Assembly: GCF_029714365.1 (NCBI RefSeq)
Contig: NZ_CP121659.1
Coordinates: 3,082,501 to 3,146,500, forward strand
Origin: Sinorhizobium terangae
GTDB lineage: Bacteria; Pseudomonadota; Alphaproteobacteria; Rhizobiales; Rhizobiaceae
Direction: 5' to 3'
DNA length: 64,000 nt
The first letter of the stretch is position 1; each line of letters opens with the position of its first letter. The notes below the pieces were generated by a model, which was given only the letters and a program-made list of their open reading frames with translations, had not been told where the DNA came from and did not search any database. Positions 27,251 through 36,459 of this stretch are shown here, in pieces. A program made the translations under genes and the position numbers.

Positions 27251-28859
27251 TTGGCTGCAGCACCTTCTGATCCTGCCGATCCTGCTGCCGCTCGCCGTCG
27301 GTGCGGCCTTGATCCCGATCGACGAGCGCAATCGGATGCTGAAAGGGATGTTCGGATTCGGCTCGACGTTCGTCGTCTTCGTTCTCGCCTTGGTCCTCAT
27401 GCGCATCGCCGCGAACGCTGGCAATCTACCCGGGACGGGCATTTATCAGCTTGGCAACTGGCCGGCGCCCTTCGGCATCGTTCTCGTGCTCGACCGGTTG
27501 TCCGCCCTGATGCTCTGCCTGACGGCAGGTCTGGCCCTTGCCGCCCAGGTCTATTCCATGGCGCGCTGGCACACGGCCGGCCACCATTTCCATTCGCTGT
27601 TCCAGCTTCTCATCGCCGGTCTCAACGGTGCCTTTCTGACGGGCGATATCTTCAATCTCTTCGTGTTCTTCGAGATGATGCTGGCGGCATCCTACGGCCT
27701 GCTGCTGCACGGCTCCGGCCCCATGCGCGTCAAGGCTGGATTGCACTATATCGCGGTCAATCTTGCCGCCTCGTCGCTGTTCCTGATCGGCGTGAGCCTG
27801 ATCTATGGCGTCACCGGCACGCTCAACATGGCCGACCTCGCCGCCAAGCTCGCAACACTTACGCCCGAAAACCGGCAGTTCGTCGAAGCCGGTGCCGCGA
27901 TCCTCGGCATCGCCTTCCTCGTCAAGGCCGGCATGTGGCCGCTGAGCTTCTGGCTGCCGCCGGCCTACGCGGCCGCGACGCCGCCGGTCGCCGCAGTCTT
28001 TGCCATTTTGACTAAAGTCGGCATCTACGTCATCGTCCGCCTGCACTTCCTCGTTTTCGGTGCCGCCGCCGGAGCCTCGGCGGGCTTCGGCCAGGACTGG
28101 CTCGTTGCAGGCGGCATGCTGACGATTGCTTTCGGCGCAATCGGCGTGCTCGCCTCACAGGCGATGGGCAGGCTCGCCGGCTATTCGGTGCTCGTCTCCT
28201 CCGGAACGCTGCTTGCGGCGATCGGCCTCGGCCATGCGGGGATGCTCGCCGGGGCTCTCTTCTACCTCGTCAGCTCGACCCTCACGATCTCCGCCTTCTT
28301 CCTGCTCATCGAACTCGTCGAGCGCGGACGCGACGCCGGCGCCGACGTTCTGGCGGTGACGATGGAAGCCTATGGCGACTTCGATGAGGATGAAGAAGAG
28401 GAGGAGGTCGGCGTCGCGATACCGGGCACAATGGCCGTTCTCGGCCTCTGCTTCTGCCTGTGTGCCGTGCTTCTTTCCGGCCTGCCGCCCCTGTCGGGCT
28501 TCGTCGCCAAGTTCGCGATCCTGCGCGGCCTCTTCGACGTGCCGGGCGCCGATCTGGCGACGGCTATGTCTGCCGCCGATTGGACCTATGTCGTGCTTCT
28601 CATCCTGTCGGGGCTTGCCGCCATGATCGCGATGAACCGCATCGGCATCCGCACCTTCTGGGCCTCGATCGAAGGCACTGTGCCGCGGGTCTTCGTCATC
28701 GAGATCACGCCCGTTCTCGTTCTGCTTGCCGCCTGTATCTTCCTCAGCCTTCAGGCCGGCCCCGCCATGCGCTACATGCAGGCCACCGCCGACGATCTGC
28801 TCAACCCGTTGTTCCAGAGCGAGCGCATTCTTTCCGCGCCAAGGGCGGGAGGGCAATAG
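27243..28859 (+). CDS. phaD: Antiporter subunit D
   Basis: 538-aa NuoN/MrpD-like membrane subunit with about 14 transmembrane helices. VKAGMWPLSFWLPPAYAAAT is the conserved proton-channel segment with the key Lys. An acidic cytoplasmic insert FDEDEEEEEVG lies near residues 380-390. The start overlaps the phaC end in ATGACTGA. Confidence 0.94.
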   Translation: MTDWLQHLLILPILLPLAVGAALIPIDERNRMLKGMFGFGSTFVVFVLALVLMRIAANAGNLPGTGIYQLGNWPAPFGIVLVLDRLSALMLCLTAGLALAAQVYSMARWHTAGHHFHSLFQLLIAGLNGAFLTGDIFNLFVFFEMMLAASYGLLLHGSGPMRVKAGLHYIAVNLAASSLFLIGVSLIYGVTGTLNMADLAAKLATLTPENRQFVEAGAAILGIAFLVKAGMWPLSFWLPPAYAAATPPVAAVFAILTKVGIYVIVRLHFLVFGAAAGASAGFGQDWLVAGGMLTIAFGAIGVLASQAMGRLAGYSVLVSSGTLLAAIGLGHAGMLAGALFYLVSSTLTISAFFLLIELVERGRDAGADVLAVTMEAYGDFDEDEEEEEVGVAIPGTMAVLGLCFCLCAVLLSGLPPLSGFVAKFAILRGLFDVPGADLATAMSAADWTYVVLLILSGLAAMIAMNRIGIRTFWASIEGTVPRVFVIEITPVLVLLAACIFLSLQAGPAMRYMQATADDLLNPLFQSERILSAPRAGGQ

Positions 28860-28860
28860 A

Positions 28861-29349
28861 ATGCGCACCTGGTTCCCCTATCCGCTGCTGTCGCTCGCCC
28901 TGCTCATTATGTGGTTGCTCTTGAACCAGTCGCTGGCGCCTGGGTCGATACTGATCGGACTCGTGCTCGGCATGGCGCTCGGCTGGGTGACGCTCAAGCT
29001 GCATCCGGCAAGATCGCGTCTGCACCGCATCGGACGCGCGGCTGGCTTCGCTGTTGAGGTCATCGCCGACATCGTCCGCTCGAACATCGCCGTTGCTTCG
29101 ATCATCCTGCGTGCCGGCCGCGTGCCCGCAATTGCCGGCTTTCTGACCGTCGACGTCGATCTTGAAGACGAGAACGCTCTCGCGCTCCTGGCCTGCATCA
29201 TGACGGCGACCCCGGGGACGGCATGGCTCGAATACGACCGCCACCGGAAGACCTTGCTTTTCCATGTGCTGGACTTGCAGAACGAGGAAGTGTGGCTGGG
29301 GACCGTCAAGCGTTACGAAGCGGCGTTGAAGGAGATATTCCATGACTGA
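28861..29349 (+). CDS. phaE: Antiporter subunit E
   Basis: 162-aa MrpE/MnhE-like protein. Two or three N-terminal transmembrane helices are followed by a cytoplasmic domain containing LLACIMTATPGTAWLEYD and LLFHVLDL, characteristic of the family. The ATG is directly after the phaD TAG with one base between, and its end overlaps phaF. Required for assembly of the complex in studied homologues. Confidence 0.92.
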   Translation: MRTWFPYPLLSLALLIMWLLLNQSLAPGSILIGLVLGMALGWVTLKLHPARSRLHRIGRAAGFAVEVIADIVRSNIAVASIILRAGRVPAIAGFLTVDVDLEDENALALLACIMTATPGTAWLEYDRHRKTLLFHVLDLQNEEVWLGTVKRYEAALKEIFHD

Positions 29350-29623
29350 GCTCGCTATCACCTGGTCGGTCCTGCTTTCCCAGGTCATGCTCGGCCTGGC
29401 GATGGCCTGCGCGCTTTATCGCATCGCAAGAGGGCCGCGAGCACAGGACAGGATCCTCGCGCTCGACACGCTCTACATCAACGCGATGCTCATGCTGCTG
29501 TCTTTCGGCATCCGCAGTGCGAACACGATCTATTTCGAGACCGCCCTGATCATAGCGCTGATCGGCTTTGTCTCTTCGATCGCCTTTGCGAAATTCCTGA
29601 TGCGCGGCGAGGTGATCGAATGA
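29342..29623 (+). CDS. phaF: Antiporter subunit F
   Basis: 93-aa MrpF/MnhF-like subunit with three transmembrane helices; the ARGPRAQDRILALDTL loop between helices 1 and 2 is the family hallmark. It overlaps phaE by ATGACTGA and phaG by ATGA. Confidence 0.92.
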   Translation: MTELAITWSVLLSQVMLGLAMACALYRIARGPRAQDRILALDTLYINAMLMLLSFGIRSANTIYFETALIIALIGFVSSIAFAKFLMRGEVIE

Positions 29624-29991
29624 GCCATCTGACCGACCTGCCGACTTGGGCCGCCGTCTTCGTCTGCGGCCTGCTGCTTTTCGGCGCGGCGATGGCGCTG
29701 ATCGGTTCGCTCGGCCTGCTGCGCCTTTCCAATTTCTACGAACGGCTGCACGCCCCGACAATTGCGACCAGCGGCGGCACCATCCTGATCTGCCTGGCGT
29801 CGATGCTCTGCTTCGCCGTGCTGCAAAGCCGCTGGATCTTCCACGAACTGCTGATCATCTTCTTCGTCACCGTGACGACGCCGGTGACGCTGGCGCTGCT
29901 CGGCCAGGCGGCGCTCTACCGCGACCGCTTCGAAGAACAGGACGGGGTTCCGCGCAAGCACAAGCCGGAAGGCGAGAAGGGCACCGACTGA
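29620..29991 (+). CDS. phaG: Antiporter subunit G
   Basis: 123-aa MrpG/MnhG-like subunit with three transmembrane helices and the conserved SLGLLRLSNFYERLHAPT segment between helices 1 and 2. The hydrophilic Lys/Glu-rich tail is cytoplasmic. Last gene of the pha operon; convergent with cobM 64 bases later. Confidence 0.92.
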   Translation: MSHLTDLPTWAAVFVCGLLLFGAAMALIGSLGLLRLSNFYERLHAPTIATSGGTILICLASMLCFAVLQSRWIFHELLIIFFVTVTTPVTLALLGQAALYRDRFEEQDGVPRKHKPEGEKGTD

Positions 29992-30055
29992 TCGATTTGA
30001 ATAAGTTGAAGCGGGGTGCGGGCGGAAAACCGCACACGCTTTTCCTCATCCCGCT

Positions 30056-30814
30056 CTATTCGCGACCGCGAAACCGGCGCTGGTAGGCAGGGTCGTAGAG
30101 GGAACTTTCGCGGAAGTCCGCGGCTTCGAGGCCGGGGCCGACGAAGATCAGTGCCGTGCGTTCGATCGGCTCGAGCGCGACCCTGGCGGCGATGTCACCG
30201 AGGGTGCCGCGCAGGACCCGTTCGTCCGGCCACGACGCCTTGACGACGATCGCAACCGGGCAATCGGCACCGTAGAGCGGCGTCAACTCCTCGACGACCC
30301 GGTCGAGCGCATGGATCGCGAGGTGGATCGCCAGCGTCGAGCCGGTGGCACCAAAAGCGGAGAGCGTCTCGCTGTTCGGCATCGGCGAGGCGCGACCGGA
30401 AACGCGGGTCAATACCAGGCTTTGCGCCACGGCCGGAATTGTCAGTTCCCGGCCGAGCGTTGCGGCGGCGGCCGCAAAAGCCGGCACACCGGGCGTCATC
30501 GTATAGGCGATGCCATGCTTCTCGAGCCGGCGGATCTGTTCGGCGACCGCGCTCCAAACGGAAAGATCGCCCGAATGCAGTCGAGCCACGTCCTCGCCGG
30601 CCTCTGCGGCGCGAACATATTCGGCTTCGATCTCATCGAGCGACATCGGCGCCGTATCGACGATGCGGGCGCCGGGTGGGCAATACTGCAGAAGCTCGGG
30701 CGACACGATGGAGCCGGCATAGAGGCAGACCGGGCAGCGGCCGATCAGGTCCCTGCCCCTGACCGTGATCAGGTCTGCCGCACCCGGGCCCGCGCCGATG
30801 AAATGAACCGTCAT
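30056..30814 (-). CDS. cobM: Precorrin-4 C11-methyltransferase
   Basis: 252-aa class III SAM-dependent methyltransferase. N-terminal [37 protein letters not shown] and the [20 protein letters not shown] loop identify CobM/CbiF. It methylates C11 of precorrin-4 to give precorrin-5. The ATG at 30814 has AGAGGA upstream. It lies 23 bases after cobL on the same strand. Confidence 0.94.
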   Translation of the reverse strand: MTVHFIGAGPGAADLITVRGRDLIGRCPVCLYAGSIVSPELLQYCPPGARIVDTAPMSLDEIEAEYVRAAEAGEDVARLHSGDLSVWSAVAEQIRRLEKHGIAYTMTPGVPAFAAAAATLGRELTIPAVAQSLVLTRVSGRASPMPNSETLSAFGATGSTLAIHLAIHALDRVVEELTPLYGADCPVAIVVKASWPDERVLRGTLGDIAARVALEPIERTALIFVGPGLEAADFRESSLYDPAYQRRFRGRE

Positions 30815-30837
30815 ATCCAATCCTCTTAGAAATTCGC

Positions 30838-32079
30838 TCAGGGCTTGATCCACGACCATTGTGTGACCGGCATCGCCGGCCGCCAGCCGGTCATCGTTCC
30901 GACCGGGGAGGCCCGGGCAATATCGATCCGGATCAGCGAGCCGCCGAGCCGCGCATGCTGTGCGATGAGGACGGCTTCCATTTCCGTCGTCACCGCATTT
31001 GCCACCAGCCGTCCGCCGGGGCCGAGTGCAGCGATCGCCGCATCCATCACGCCCGGCTCGCTGCCGCCGCCGCCAATGAAGACGACATCCGGCGACGCGA
31101 GGCCACGAAGCGCCCCCGGCGCCTCACCCTCGACTATCGCCAGCCCTGGCACGCCGAAGCGCGCCGCATTGCGGCCGATCCGCGCAGCACGCTCGGGCGA
31201 CGCCTCGATTGCAATGGCGCGCATCGCCGGGTCCACCAGCATCCATTCGATGGCGATGGAGCCGGAACCGGCGCCGATATCCCACAGCAACTCGCCCTTG
31301 CGCGGCGCCAGCGCCGAGAGCGTCAAAGCGCGCACTTCGCGCTTGGTGATCTGTCCGTCATGCTCGAACAAGGCATCGTCGAGGCCGGCAGCAAGCGGCA
31401 ATACCCGCGCTTTGGCATCGGCAACGACTTCAATGGCGCAGACGTTCAGGGAATGCAGGTCTTCGAGAGCGAAGCTCGATGCGATCTGCCGCGAGATACG
31501 TTCGCGTTCGCCGCCCAGCGCCTCCAGAACGATAACCTGGGATTGACCAAATCCGCTGTCGCAAAGGAGCCCGGCAAGCGCCTTCGGACCACCCTCGTCC
31601 GAGGTCAACGCCAAGACACGAGCGCCCGGCTGCAGGTGCGGCCGGATGAGATCGAGCGGCCGCCCATGCAGTGAAACCGTCGCCACGTCCTGCAATGCCC
31701 AGCCGAGCCGTGATGCCGCAAGGCTGAAGGAGGATGGCGCAGGAATGGTGCGCATTTCGCCAGCATCGATCCGGCGAGCAAGCGTGGCACCGACGCCGAA
31801 CAGGAAAGGATCGCCCGAGGCGAGCACGACGACGGGGCTGCCCCGCCGTGCAACGATCTCCTCGACGGATTTTTCGAAGGGGCTCTGCCAGGCCCGGCGC
31901 TCGCCCGTTATCAGGGAGGCCGCAAGCTCGAGATGCCGGCCTCCGCCAAAGACGACCGGCGCGGTCGCAATCAGCCGCTTGGCCTCGTCGCCGAGACCCG
32001 CTACACCATCCTCACCGATACCGATGATCACCAACCAGGGGGCGACGATGGCCGAAGCGTTGTTCGACATGTCAGCCAT
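30838..32079 (-). CDS. cobL: Precorrin-6Y C5,15-methyltransferase (decarboxylating)
   Basis: 413-aa fusion of a CbiE-like methyltransferase (about 15-210, [28 protein letters not shown]) and a CbiT-like Rossmann methyltransferase (about 225-410, [24 protein letters not shown]). It methylates C5 and C15 and removes the acetate carboxyl, giving precorrin-8X. The ATG at 32079 has GAGG seven bases before it; ATG 32070 is the alternative. The first 32 bases overlap the start of the divergent cobK. Confidence 0.94.
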   Translation of the reverse strand: MADMSNNASAIVAPWLVIIGIGEDGVAGLGDEAKRLIATAPVVFGGGRHLELAASLITGERRAWQSPFEKSVEEIVARRGSPVVVLASGDPFLFGVGATLARRIDAGEMRTIPAPSSFSLAASRLGWALQDVATVSLHGRPLDLIRPHLQPGARVLALTSDEGGPKALAGLLCDSGFGQSQVIVLEALGGERERISRQIASSFALEDLHSLNVCAIEVVADAKARVLPLAAGLDDALFEHDGQITKREVRALTLSALAPRKGELLWDIGAGSGSIAIEWMLVDPAMRAIAIEASPERAARIGRNAARFGVPGLAIVEGEAPGALRGLASPDVVFIGGGGSEPGVMDAAIAALGPGGRLVANAVTTEMEAVLIAQHARLGGSLIRIDIARASPVGTMTGWRPAMPVTQWSWIKP

Positions 32080-32848
32080 GGACAGACCTCGCATTCTGAT
32101 CCTCGGCGGCACAACCGAGGCGCGGCAGCTCGCCGAGCATCTTGCGGCCGATTCTGGCTATGATGCGGTCATCTCGCTCGCAGGCCGCACCGCCGACCCG
32201 CGCCCGCAACCGCTGCCGACCCGAGTCGGCGGTTTCGGCGGCGCCGAGGGTCTGGCCGCCTTCCTGAAGGCGGAGAACGTTGCGCTGCTGATCGATGCGA
32301 CGCATCCCTTCGCCGCTCGTATTTCCCACAATGCCGCCGCGGCGGCGGAAGCAACCGGAACGCCAATTTTCGCGCTCCGCCGCCCTGCCTGGGAGCTTGA
32401 ACGCGGAGATCGCTGGACGCGCGTCGAGAGCGTGGCCGAGGCCGTGTCCGCACTCGGTGGAGCGCCGCGTCGTGTCTTCCTGGCAATCGGCCGGCAGGAG
32501 GCATTCCACTTCGAGAAGGCGCCGCACCACAAGTACGTCGTTCGCAGCGTCGACCCGGTGACGCCGCCGCTCGCCCTGCCGGACGTCACCGCCATTCTCG
32601 CCTGCGGTCCTTTCGCGGAAGCGGACGAGATCGACCTCTTCAAGGAGCATGGCATCGACATCGTCGTCGCCAAGAACAGCGGCGGCACCGCGACCTATGG
32701 CAAAATCGCCGCGGCGCGCAAGCTCGGTATCGAGGTGATCATGGTCGAGCGCCACAAGCCCGCCGACGTGCCATCGGTCGGCGATTGCGATGAGGCGCTC
32801 GAACGCATTCATCAGCGGCTTTCCCCGGTAAAGGACCGTGGCGTGTAG
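32048..32848 (+). CDS. cobK: Precorrin-6A reductase
   Basis: 266-aa NADPH-dependent reductase of precorrin-6A to dihydro form. Family stretches: RILILGGTTEAR, SLAGRTADPRPQPLPTR, IDATHPFAARISHNA, FLAIGRQEAFHF, RSVDPVTPP, and VAKNSGGTATYGKI. The ATG at 32048 follows CAGGGGGCGACG and gives an N-terminus like known CobK; a much longer upstream frame is antisense to cobL. It is the only cob gene here on the plus strand: head overlaps cobL, tail overlaps cobJ by 37 bases. Confidence 0.94.
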   Translation: MAEALFDMSAMDRPRILILGGTTEARQLAEHLAADSGYDAVISLAGRTADPRPQPLPTRVGGFGGAEGLAAFLKAENVALLIDATHPFAARISHNAAAAAEATGTPIFALRRPAWELERGDRWTRVESVAEAVSALGGAPRRVFLAIGRQEAFHFEKAPHHKYVVRSVDPVTPPLALPDVTAILACGPFAEADEIDLFKEHGIDIVVAKNSGGTATYGKIAAARKLGIEVIMVERHKPADVPSVGDCDEALERIHQRLSPVKDRGV

Positions 32849-33576
32849 ACGAGATCGGGCTTGCCGTCGCGCGCAACGATGCGCGTTTCCGGAGAGCCAA
32901 TGATCACGCAGGTCGCCATGTCGGCGCGGTTGGCATCGGCCTCGCCGAGCGGCATTACCGTGAGGCGCTCATCCGGTCGGCCCGCCGCGCGGCCAAAGAT
33001 GACCGGCACGTGAGGAGGCAGGACCTGTCGCAAGATGGCGAAAGCCTCTCCGAGCTGCCAGGGCCTCGCCTTGCTGATCGGATTGTAGAGCGCAATCACA
33101 AACCCGGCCGTGGCGGCAGATCGCAGCCTTTTCGTGATCACCTCCCAGGGCTTCAGATTGTCGGAAAGCGACATGGCGCAGAAATCATGGCCGAGCGGCG
33201 CACCGATACGGGCAGCGACCGCGAGCATCGCGGTCACGCCGGGCGTAATCACGAGATCGACCTTGCGCCATTCCGCCGGCCCCTTGTCGATCGCCTCGCA
33301 GACGGCGGCCGCCATAGCGAAGATGCCCGGATCGCCGCCCGAAACGACGCAGACGTCCGCGCCCGCTGCGGCGCGGGCAAGCGCCGCCTGGGCGCGGTCC
33401 AGCTCCTCGCGATTGTCGGAGGCGATGCGGTGTTGGTCGGCCCTAAGGTCAAGACGATCGAGATAGGGACCGTAGCCGAAGAACTCGGTCGCAGCGGAAA
33501 TCGCCTCGCGTGTCTCAGGCGTCATCTGCGCCGGATTGCCAGGCCCGGTGCCGACGATGAAAAGCCTGCCGGTCAT
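32812..33576 (-). CDS. cobJ: Precorrin-3B C17-methyltransferase
   Basis: 254-aa class III methyltransferase that drives ring contraction from precorrin-3B to precorrin-4. Signatures: FIVGTGPGNPAQMTPE, FFGYGPYLDR, CVVSGGDPGIFAMA, ITPGVTAMLAVAARIGAPLGHDF and FVIALYNPISKARPWQ. Its ATG overlaps the cobI stop (ATGA). Confidence 0.94.
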   Translation of the reverse strand: MTGRLFIVGTGPGNPAQMTPETREAISAATEFFGYGPYLDRLDLRADQHRIASDNREELDRAQAALARAAAGADVCVVSGGDPGIFAMAAAVCEAIDKGPAEWRKVDLVITPGVTAMLAVAARIGAPLGHDFCAMSLSDNLKPWEVITKRLRSAATAGFVIALYNPISKARPWQLGEAFAILRQVLPPHVPVIFGRAAGRPDERLTVMPLGEADANRADMATCVIIGSPETRIVARDGKPDLVYTPRSFTGESR

Positions 33577-34325
33577 CGCCTGTCCTCCCGGGGCCTATCC
33601 TCCCAACCGGGGACGAGCACCAGCGAAAAATAGGGCGCCTCGTCGTCCGGCTTCTCGCCAAGCGGGATCATCGCCGAATTCTTCATCGTGCCGCGTTCGA
33701 CATAGACGGCGGCATCGAGCTTCCCGGCGGCGGCAAGCGCCCGGCGGATCTTTGGCAGGTTGCGGCCAACCTTCATGATCACCGCGGCCTCGGTATCGGC
33801 AAGGCGGCGCTGAAGCTCACCCTCGCCCATCGTGCCGGGCAGAACGGACAGGACGTCGTCACCCTGAACGAGCGGCAATCCCGCAAGCGACCAGCAGCCG
33901 GACATGGCAGTGATGCCCGGAATGACCTCGGCCGGGAAGCGGCCCGCGAGCCGCACATGCAGGTGCATGTAGGATCCATAGAAGAGCGGATCGCCCTCGC
34001 TGAGCACCGCGACCGTGCGCCCGGCCAGAAGATGTGCAGCAACTGCTTCGGCGGACTCGTTATAGAAATCGGTGATCTGGCTCTTGTAGACGCCGTCGTC
34101 CTTGTCGATCTCCGTCGTCACCGGATAGTAGAGCGGCAGCTCGACCATGCCCGGCTTCAGCAAGCCCTCGACCACCGCGCGGCCATTGCCGTTGCGTCCC
34201 GCCTTGGCGAAATAGGCGACGACATCCGCCTCGCCGAGAGCCCGCACCGCCTTCACCGTCAGAAGCTCGGGATCACCGGGGCCTGTGCCGACACCAATCA
34301 ATCTGCCCATCTCGACCGCGCTCAC
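33573..34325 (-). CDS. cobI: Precorrin-2 C20-methyltransferase
   Basis: 250-aa class III methyltransferase making precorrin-3A. Signatures: GVGTGPGDPELLTVKA, VVAYFAK, LSEGDPLFYGSYMHL, VIPGITAMSGCWSLAG and MKVGRNLPKI. The GTG at 34325 overlaps the cobH stop as GTGA; an ATG five codons later is possible. It acts at the entry to the corrin branch. Confidence 0.93.
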   Translation of the reverse strand: MSAVEMGRLIGVGTGPGDPELLTVKAVRALGEADVVAYFAKAGRNGNGRAVVEGLLKPGMVELPLYYPVTTEIDKDDGVYKSQITDFYNESAEAVAAHLLAGRTVAVLSEGDPLFYGSYMHLHVRLAGRFPAEVIPGITAMSGCWSLAGLPLVQGDDVLSVLPGTMGEGELQRRLADTEAAVIMKVGRNLPKIRRALAAAGKLDAAVYVERGTMKNSAMIPLGEKPDDEAPYFSLVLVPGWEDRPREDRR

Positions 34326-34954
34326 AGGCCCGGCCTCGCGAGCGAATTGAGGGCCGCCGCTGTCATGGCGCTGCCGCCAAGACGGCCGCGCACGATCGCG
34401 AACGGAACGCCATAGGAATTTTCGGCGAGCGCGTCCTTCGATTCCGCCGCACCGACGAAGCCGACCGGCATGCCGAGGATTGCTGCCGGCTTCGGCGCGC
34501 CGTCGCGCAGCATTTCAAGCAGGTAGAAGAGCGCCGTCGGCGCATTGCCGATCGCAACGATGGAGCCGCCCATCCGTTCGCCCCAGAGTTTCAGCGCCGC
34601 CGCCGAACGCGTGTTACCGATCTCGGCCGCAAGCGTGACGGTACGCGGATCGCGCAGCGTGCAGATGACGTCGTTGCCGGCCGGCAGCCGCGCCCGCGTC
34701 ACGCCATGCGCCACCATTTCCGCGTCGCAGAAGATCGGCGCGCCGTTTTTCAGCGCCGTGCGCGCGGCGGAAACGAAGTCCGGCGAAAAGACGAATTGGC
34801 GCGCGGCCTCGACCGAGCCGCAGGCATGCACCATGCGCACGGCGAGATCGGCCTCCTCCTCGGAAAAGCCGGAAAGATCGGCCTCCGCCCGGATGATCGC
34901 AAAGGAACGCTCATAGATGGCATTGCCATCGCGGATATAGTCGTAGTCCGGCAT
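34322..34954 (-). CDS. cobH: Precorrin-8X methylmutase
   Basis: 210-aa enzyme moving the C11 methyl to C12 to form hydrogenobyrinic acid. The catalytic His is in RMVHACGSVEAA (about residue 43), and DAEMVAHGVTR, GNAPTALFYLLEM and GMPVGFVGAAESK are family signatures. Two bases after cobG and overlapping cobI. Confidence 0.95.
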   Translation of the reverse strand: MPDYDYIRDGNAIYERSFAIIRAEADLSGFSEEEADLAVRMVHACGSVEAARQFVFSPDFVSAARTALKNGAPIFCDAEMVAHGVTRARLPAGNDVICTLRDPRTVTLAAEIGNTRSAAALKLWGERMGGSIVAIGNAPTALFYLLEMLRDGAPKPAAILGMPVGFVGAAESKDALAENSYGVPFAIVRGRLGGSAMTAAALNSLARPGL

Positions 34955-34956
34955 TT

Positions 34957-36327
34957 CTATCCCTGTTCAAACGCGGCGGCGATGCGCGCGGCCCCGAGCC
35001 GTGTAAGACAGGACCGCGCCGATTCGCCAGCGTCTTTGTTGTCCCGCACCAGCGCACCAAGGTGCGCGAAGGCGGATCCTATTCCATTCGCATCCGTGTA
35101 GGCGCTCGGCGCGACGGAAGCAGTACCATTTACGACAAGCGCATATCCTGATGGCGCACCGACAAGCGTCAACTCGGAAGATGACGGCCGCGCGCATCCT
35201 TTGGGACAGCCGGAGAGATGCACGGTCAACGAGCCGTCGAGCAGTTCGGATGCTGTCTCGACCATCAACCGTGCGACGGCTTTGGTCTCCATCATTGCGG
35301 ATGCGCAGGCGCCAGTCCCGGCGCAGGTGGCGATATGGTTGCGCCGATCGTCGGAGGCAATGCGGAAGCCCAGCGACAACGCCAGGCGCTGCACTTTCGC
35401 TGCGGCTTCACGATCGAGTCCGAGCACGAAAAACCCGTGCCCCGGTGCCAGCCTTATCTCGGCCGCGCCCAGTTCCTCGGCTTTGCGCAGAAAGGCCGTC
35501 AGGCCGGCCGCATCGGCCTGGGCAAAGGCAAGGCCCACGCCAAGGACGGTGGTGCCGTCGGCAAGTGTGTGCAGGCCGGCAACCGGCACGGCCGGCTCCA
35601 TTACCAGCGTTGATGTCGCCGTCGGACGCGCCCCGCCCACCAATTCGTCCTTGACCACCTCCGCATCGAGGTCACGGCCACGCGCCGCGTCACCCGTGGC
35701 GGCGAGCCTGCGGAGAACGGCGAGGAGGCCGGGAACGGCTTCGTGCGGATCGAGCAGGGCTATCGGCCGCGCCGCGCGCGCCGTTCCGCCAAGCGAAAGC
35801 AGCCAGGCCACGCCGTCATCCGATTTCACCGCCTTCAAACGAAGGTCGGCAACGATATCGTCGAGATGAAAGCGGCCGCCGCCGTCGACGATGATCGCGA
35901 GCTTCGGCGCGAGCTTGAGAGGCGGATTGTGCGCGGCGATCGCTTCACGCAAGGCCAGCGCGAGCGGACGGGGATCGCTGGTCTCGTCCGTATCGACCCC
36001 GGCAAGCGGCGGCGTTTCGATCGCAACACCTGCGGCAACCGCAATGCCCGCTTCGCCGATTGCCGACGCCAGGCTGGAGACGCTCGCTGCGGTTAGGCCC
36101 CGGACCTGCAGATTGCCCCGCGCGGTCACTTCCAGAATGCCATTGCCGAAGCGCTCGGCGGCGACGGCAAGCGCCCGCAGTTCCGCGGGCGTCAAGCTGC
36201 CGGTCGCGGGCCGCAGCCGAACCAGCAATCCGTCGCCGGTCTGCATCGGTTTCGCAAGCGACGGACAGGTGCCCCGCCGCATGGATGCATCGGCCGCGTC
36301 TGGTCTGGGCGTGGCACAACTTGTCAT
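34957..36327 (-). CDS. cobG: Precorrin-3B synthase
   Basis: 456-aa monooxygenase of the nitrite/sulfite-reductase fold, hydroxylating precorrin-3A with O2 to precorrin-3B; it marks the aerobic pathway. The 4Fe-4S cysteines are seen as TCAGTGACAS (C-x5-C) and SGCPKGCARP (C-x3-C) in the C-terminal third, with RGNLQVRGL in the first ferredoxin-like half. The ATG at 36327 is chosen by similarity; a GGGAGG is 14 bases upstream, rather far. A candidate FNR/FixK site lies 75-92 bases upstream. Confidence 0.93.
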   Translation of the reverse strand: MTSCATPRPDAADASMRRGTCPSLAKPMQTGDGLLVRLRPATGSLTPAELRALAVAAERFGNGILEVTARGNLQVRGLTAASVSSLASAIGEAGIAVAAGVAIETPPLAGVDTDETSDPRPLALALREAIAAHNPPLKLAPKLAIIVDGGGRFHLDDIVADLRLKAVKSDDGVAWLLSLGGTARAARPIALLDPHEAVPGLLAVLRRLAATGDAARGRDLDAEVVKDELVGGARPTATSTLVMEPAVPVAGLHTLADGTTVLGVGLAFAQADAAGLTAFLRKAEELGAAEIRLAPGHGFFVLGLDREAAAKVQRLALSLGFRIASDDRRNHIATCAGTGACASAMMETKAVARLMVETASELLDGSLTVHLSGCPKGCARPSSSELTLVGAPSGYALVVNGTASVAPSAYTDANGIGSAFAHLGALVRDNKDAGESARSCLTRLGAARIAAAFEQG

Positions 36328-36401
36328 CGCTTTGGTCAATCCTCCCGGCAACAGGCAATGGTCCCCGCCACTTTCGATGGACGCTATATCACAGGCGAGC
36401 G

Positions 36402-36419
36402 CTTTGAGAGAGATCAAAG
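36402..36419. promoter_or_regulatory. Candidate FNR/FixK-type box upstream of cobG
   Basis: CTTTGAGAGAGATCAAAG contains TTGAG-N4-ATCAA, nine of ten positions of the FNR/FixK consensus TTGAT-N4-ATCAA. It lies in the 132-base cobF-cobG gap. Possible -10 elements (GATATA) do not sit at the classic class II distance, so activity is uncertain. Confidence 0.45.
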
Positions 36420-36459
36420 GGCGAGTGATATTGCATCGAGGCTGGCGGCGAACTTGCCT

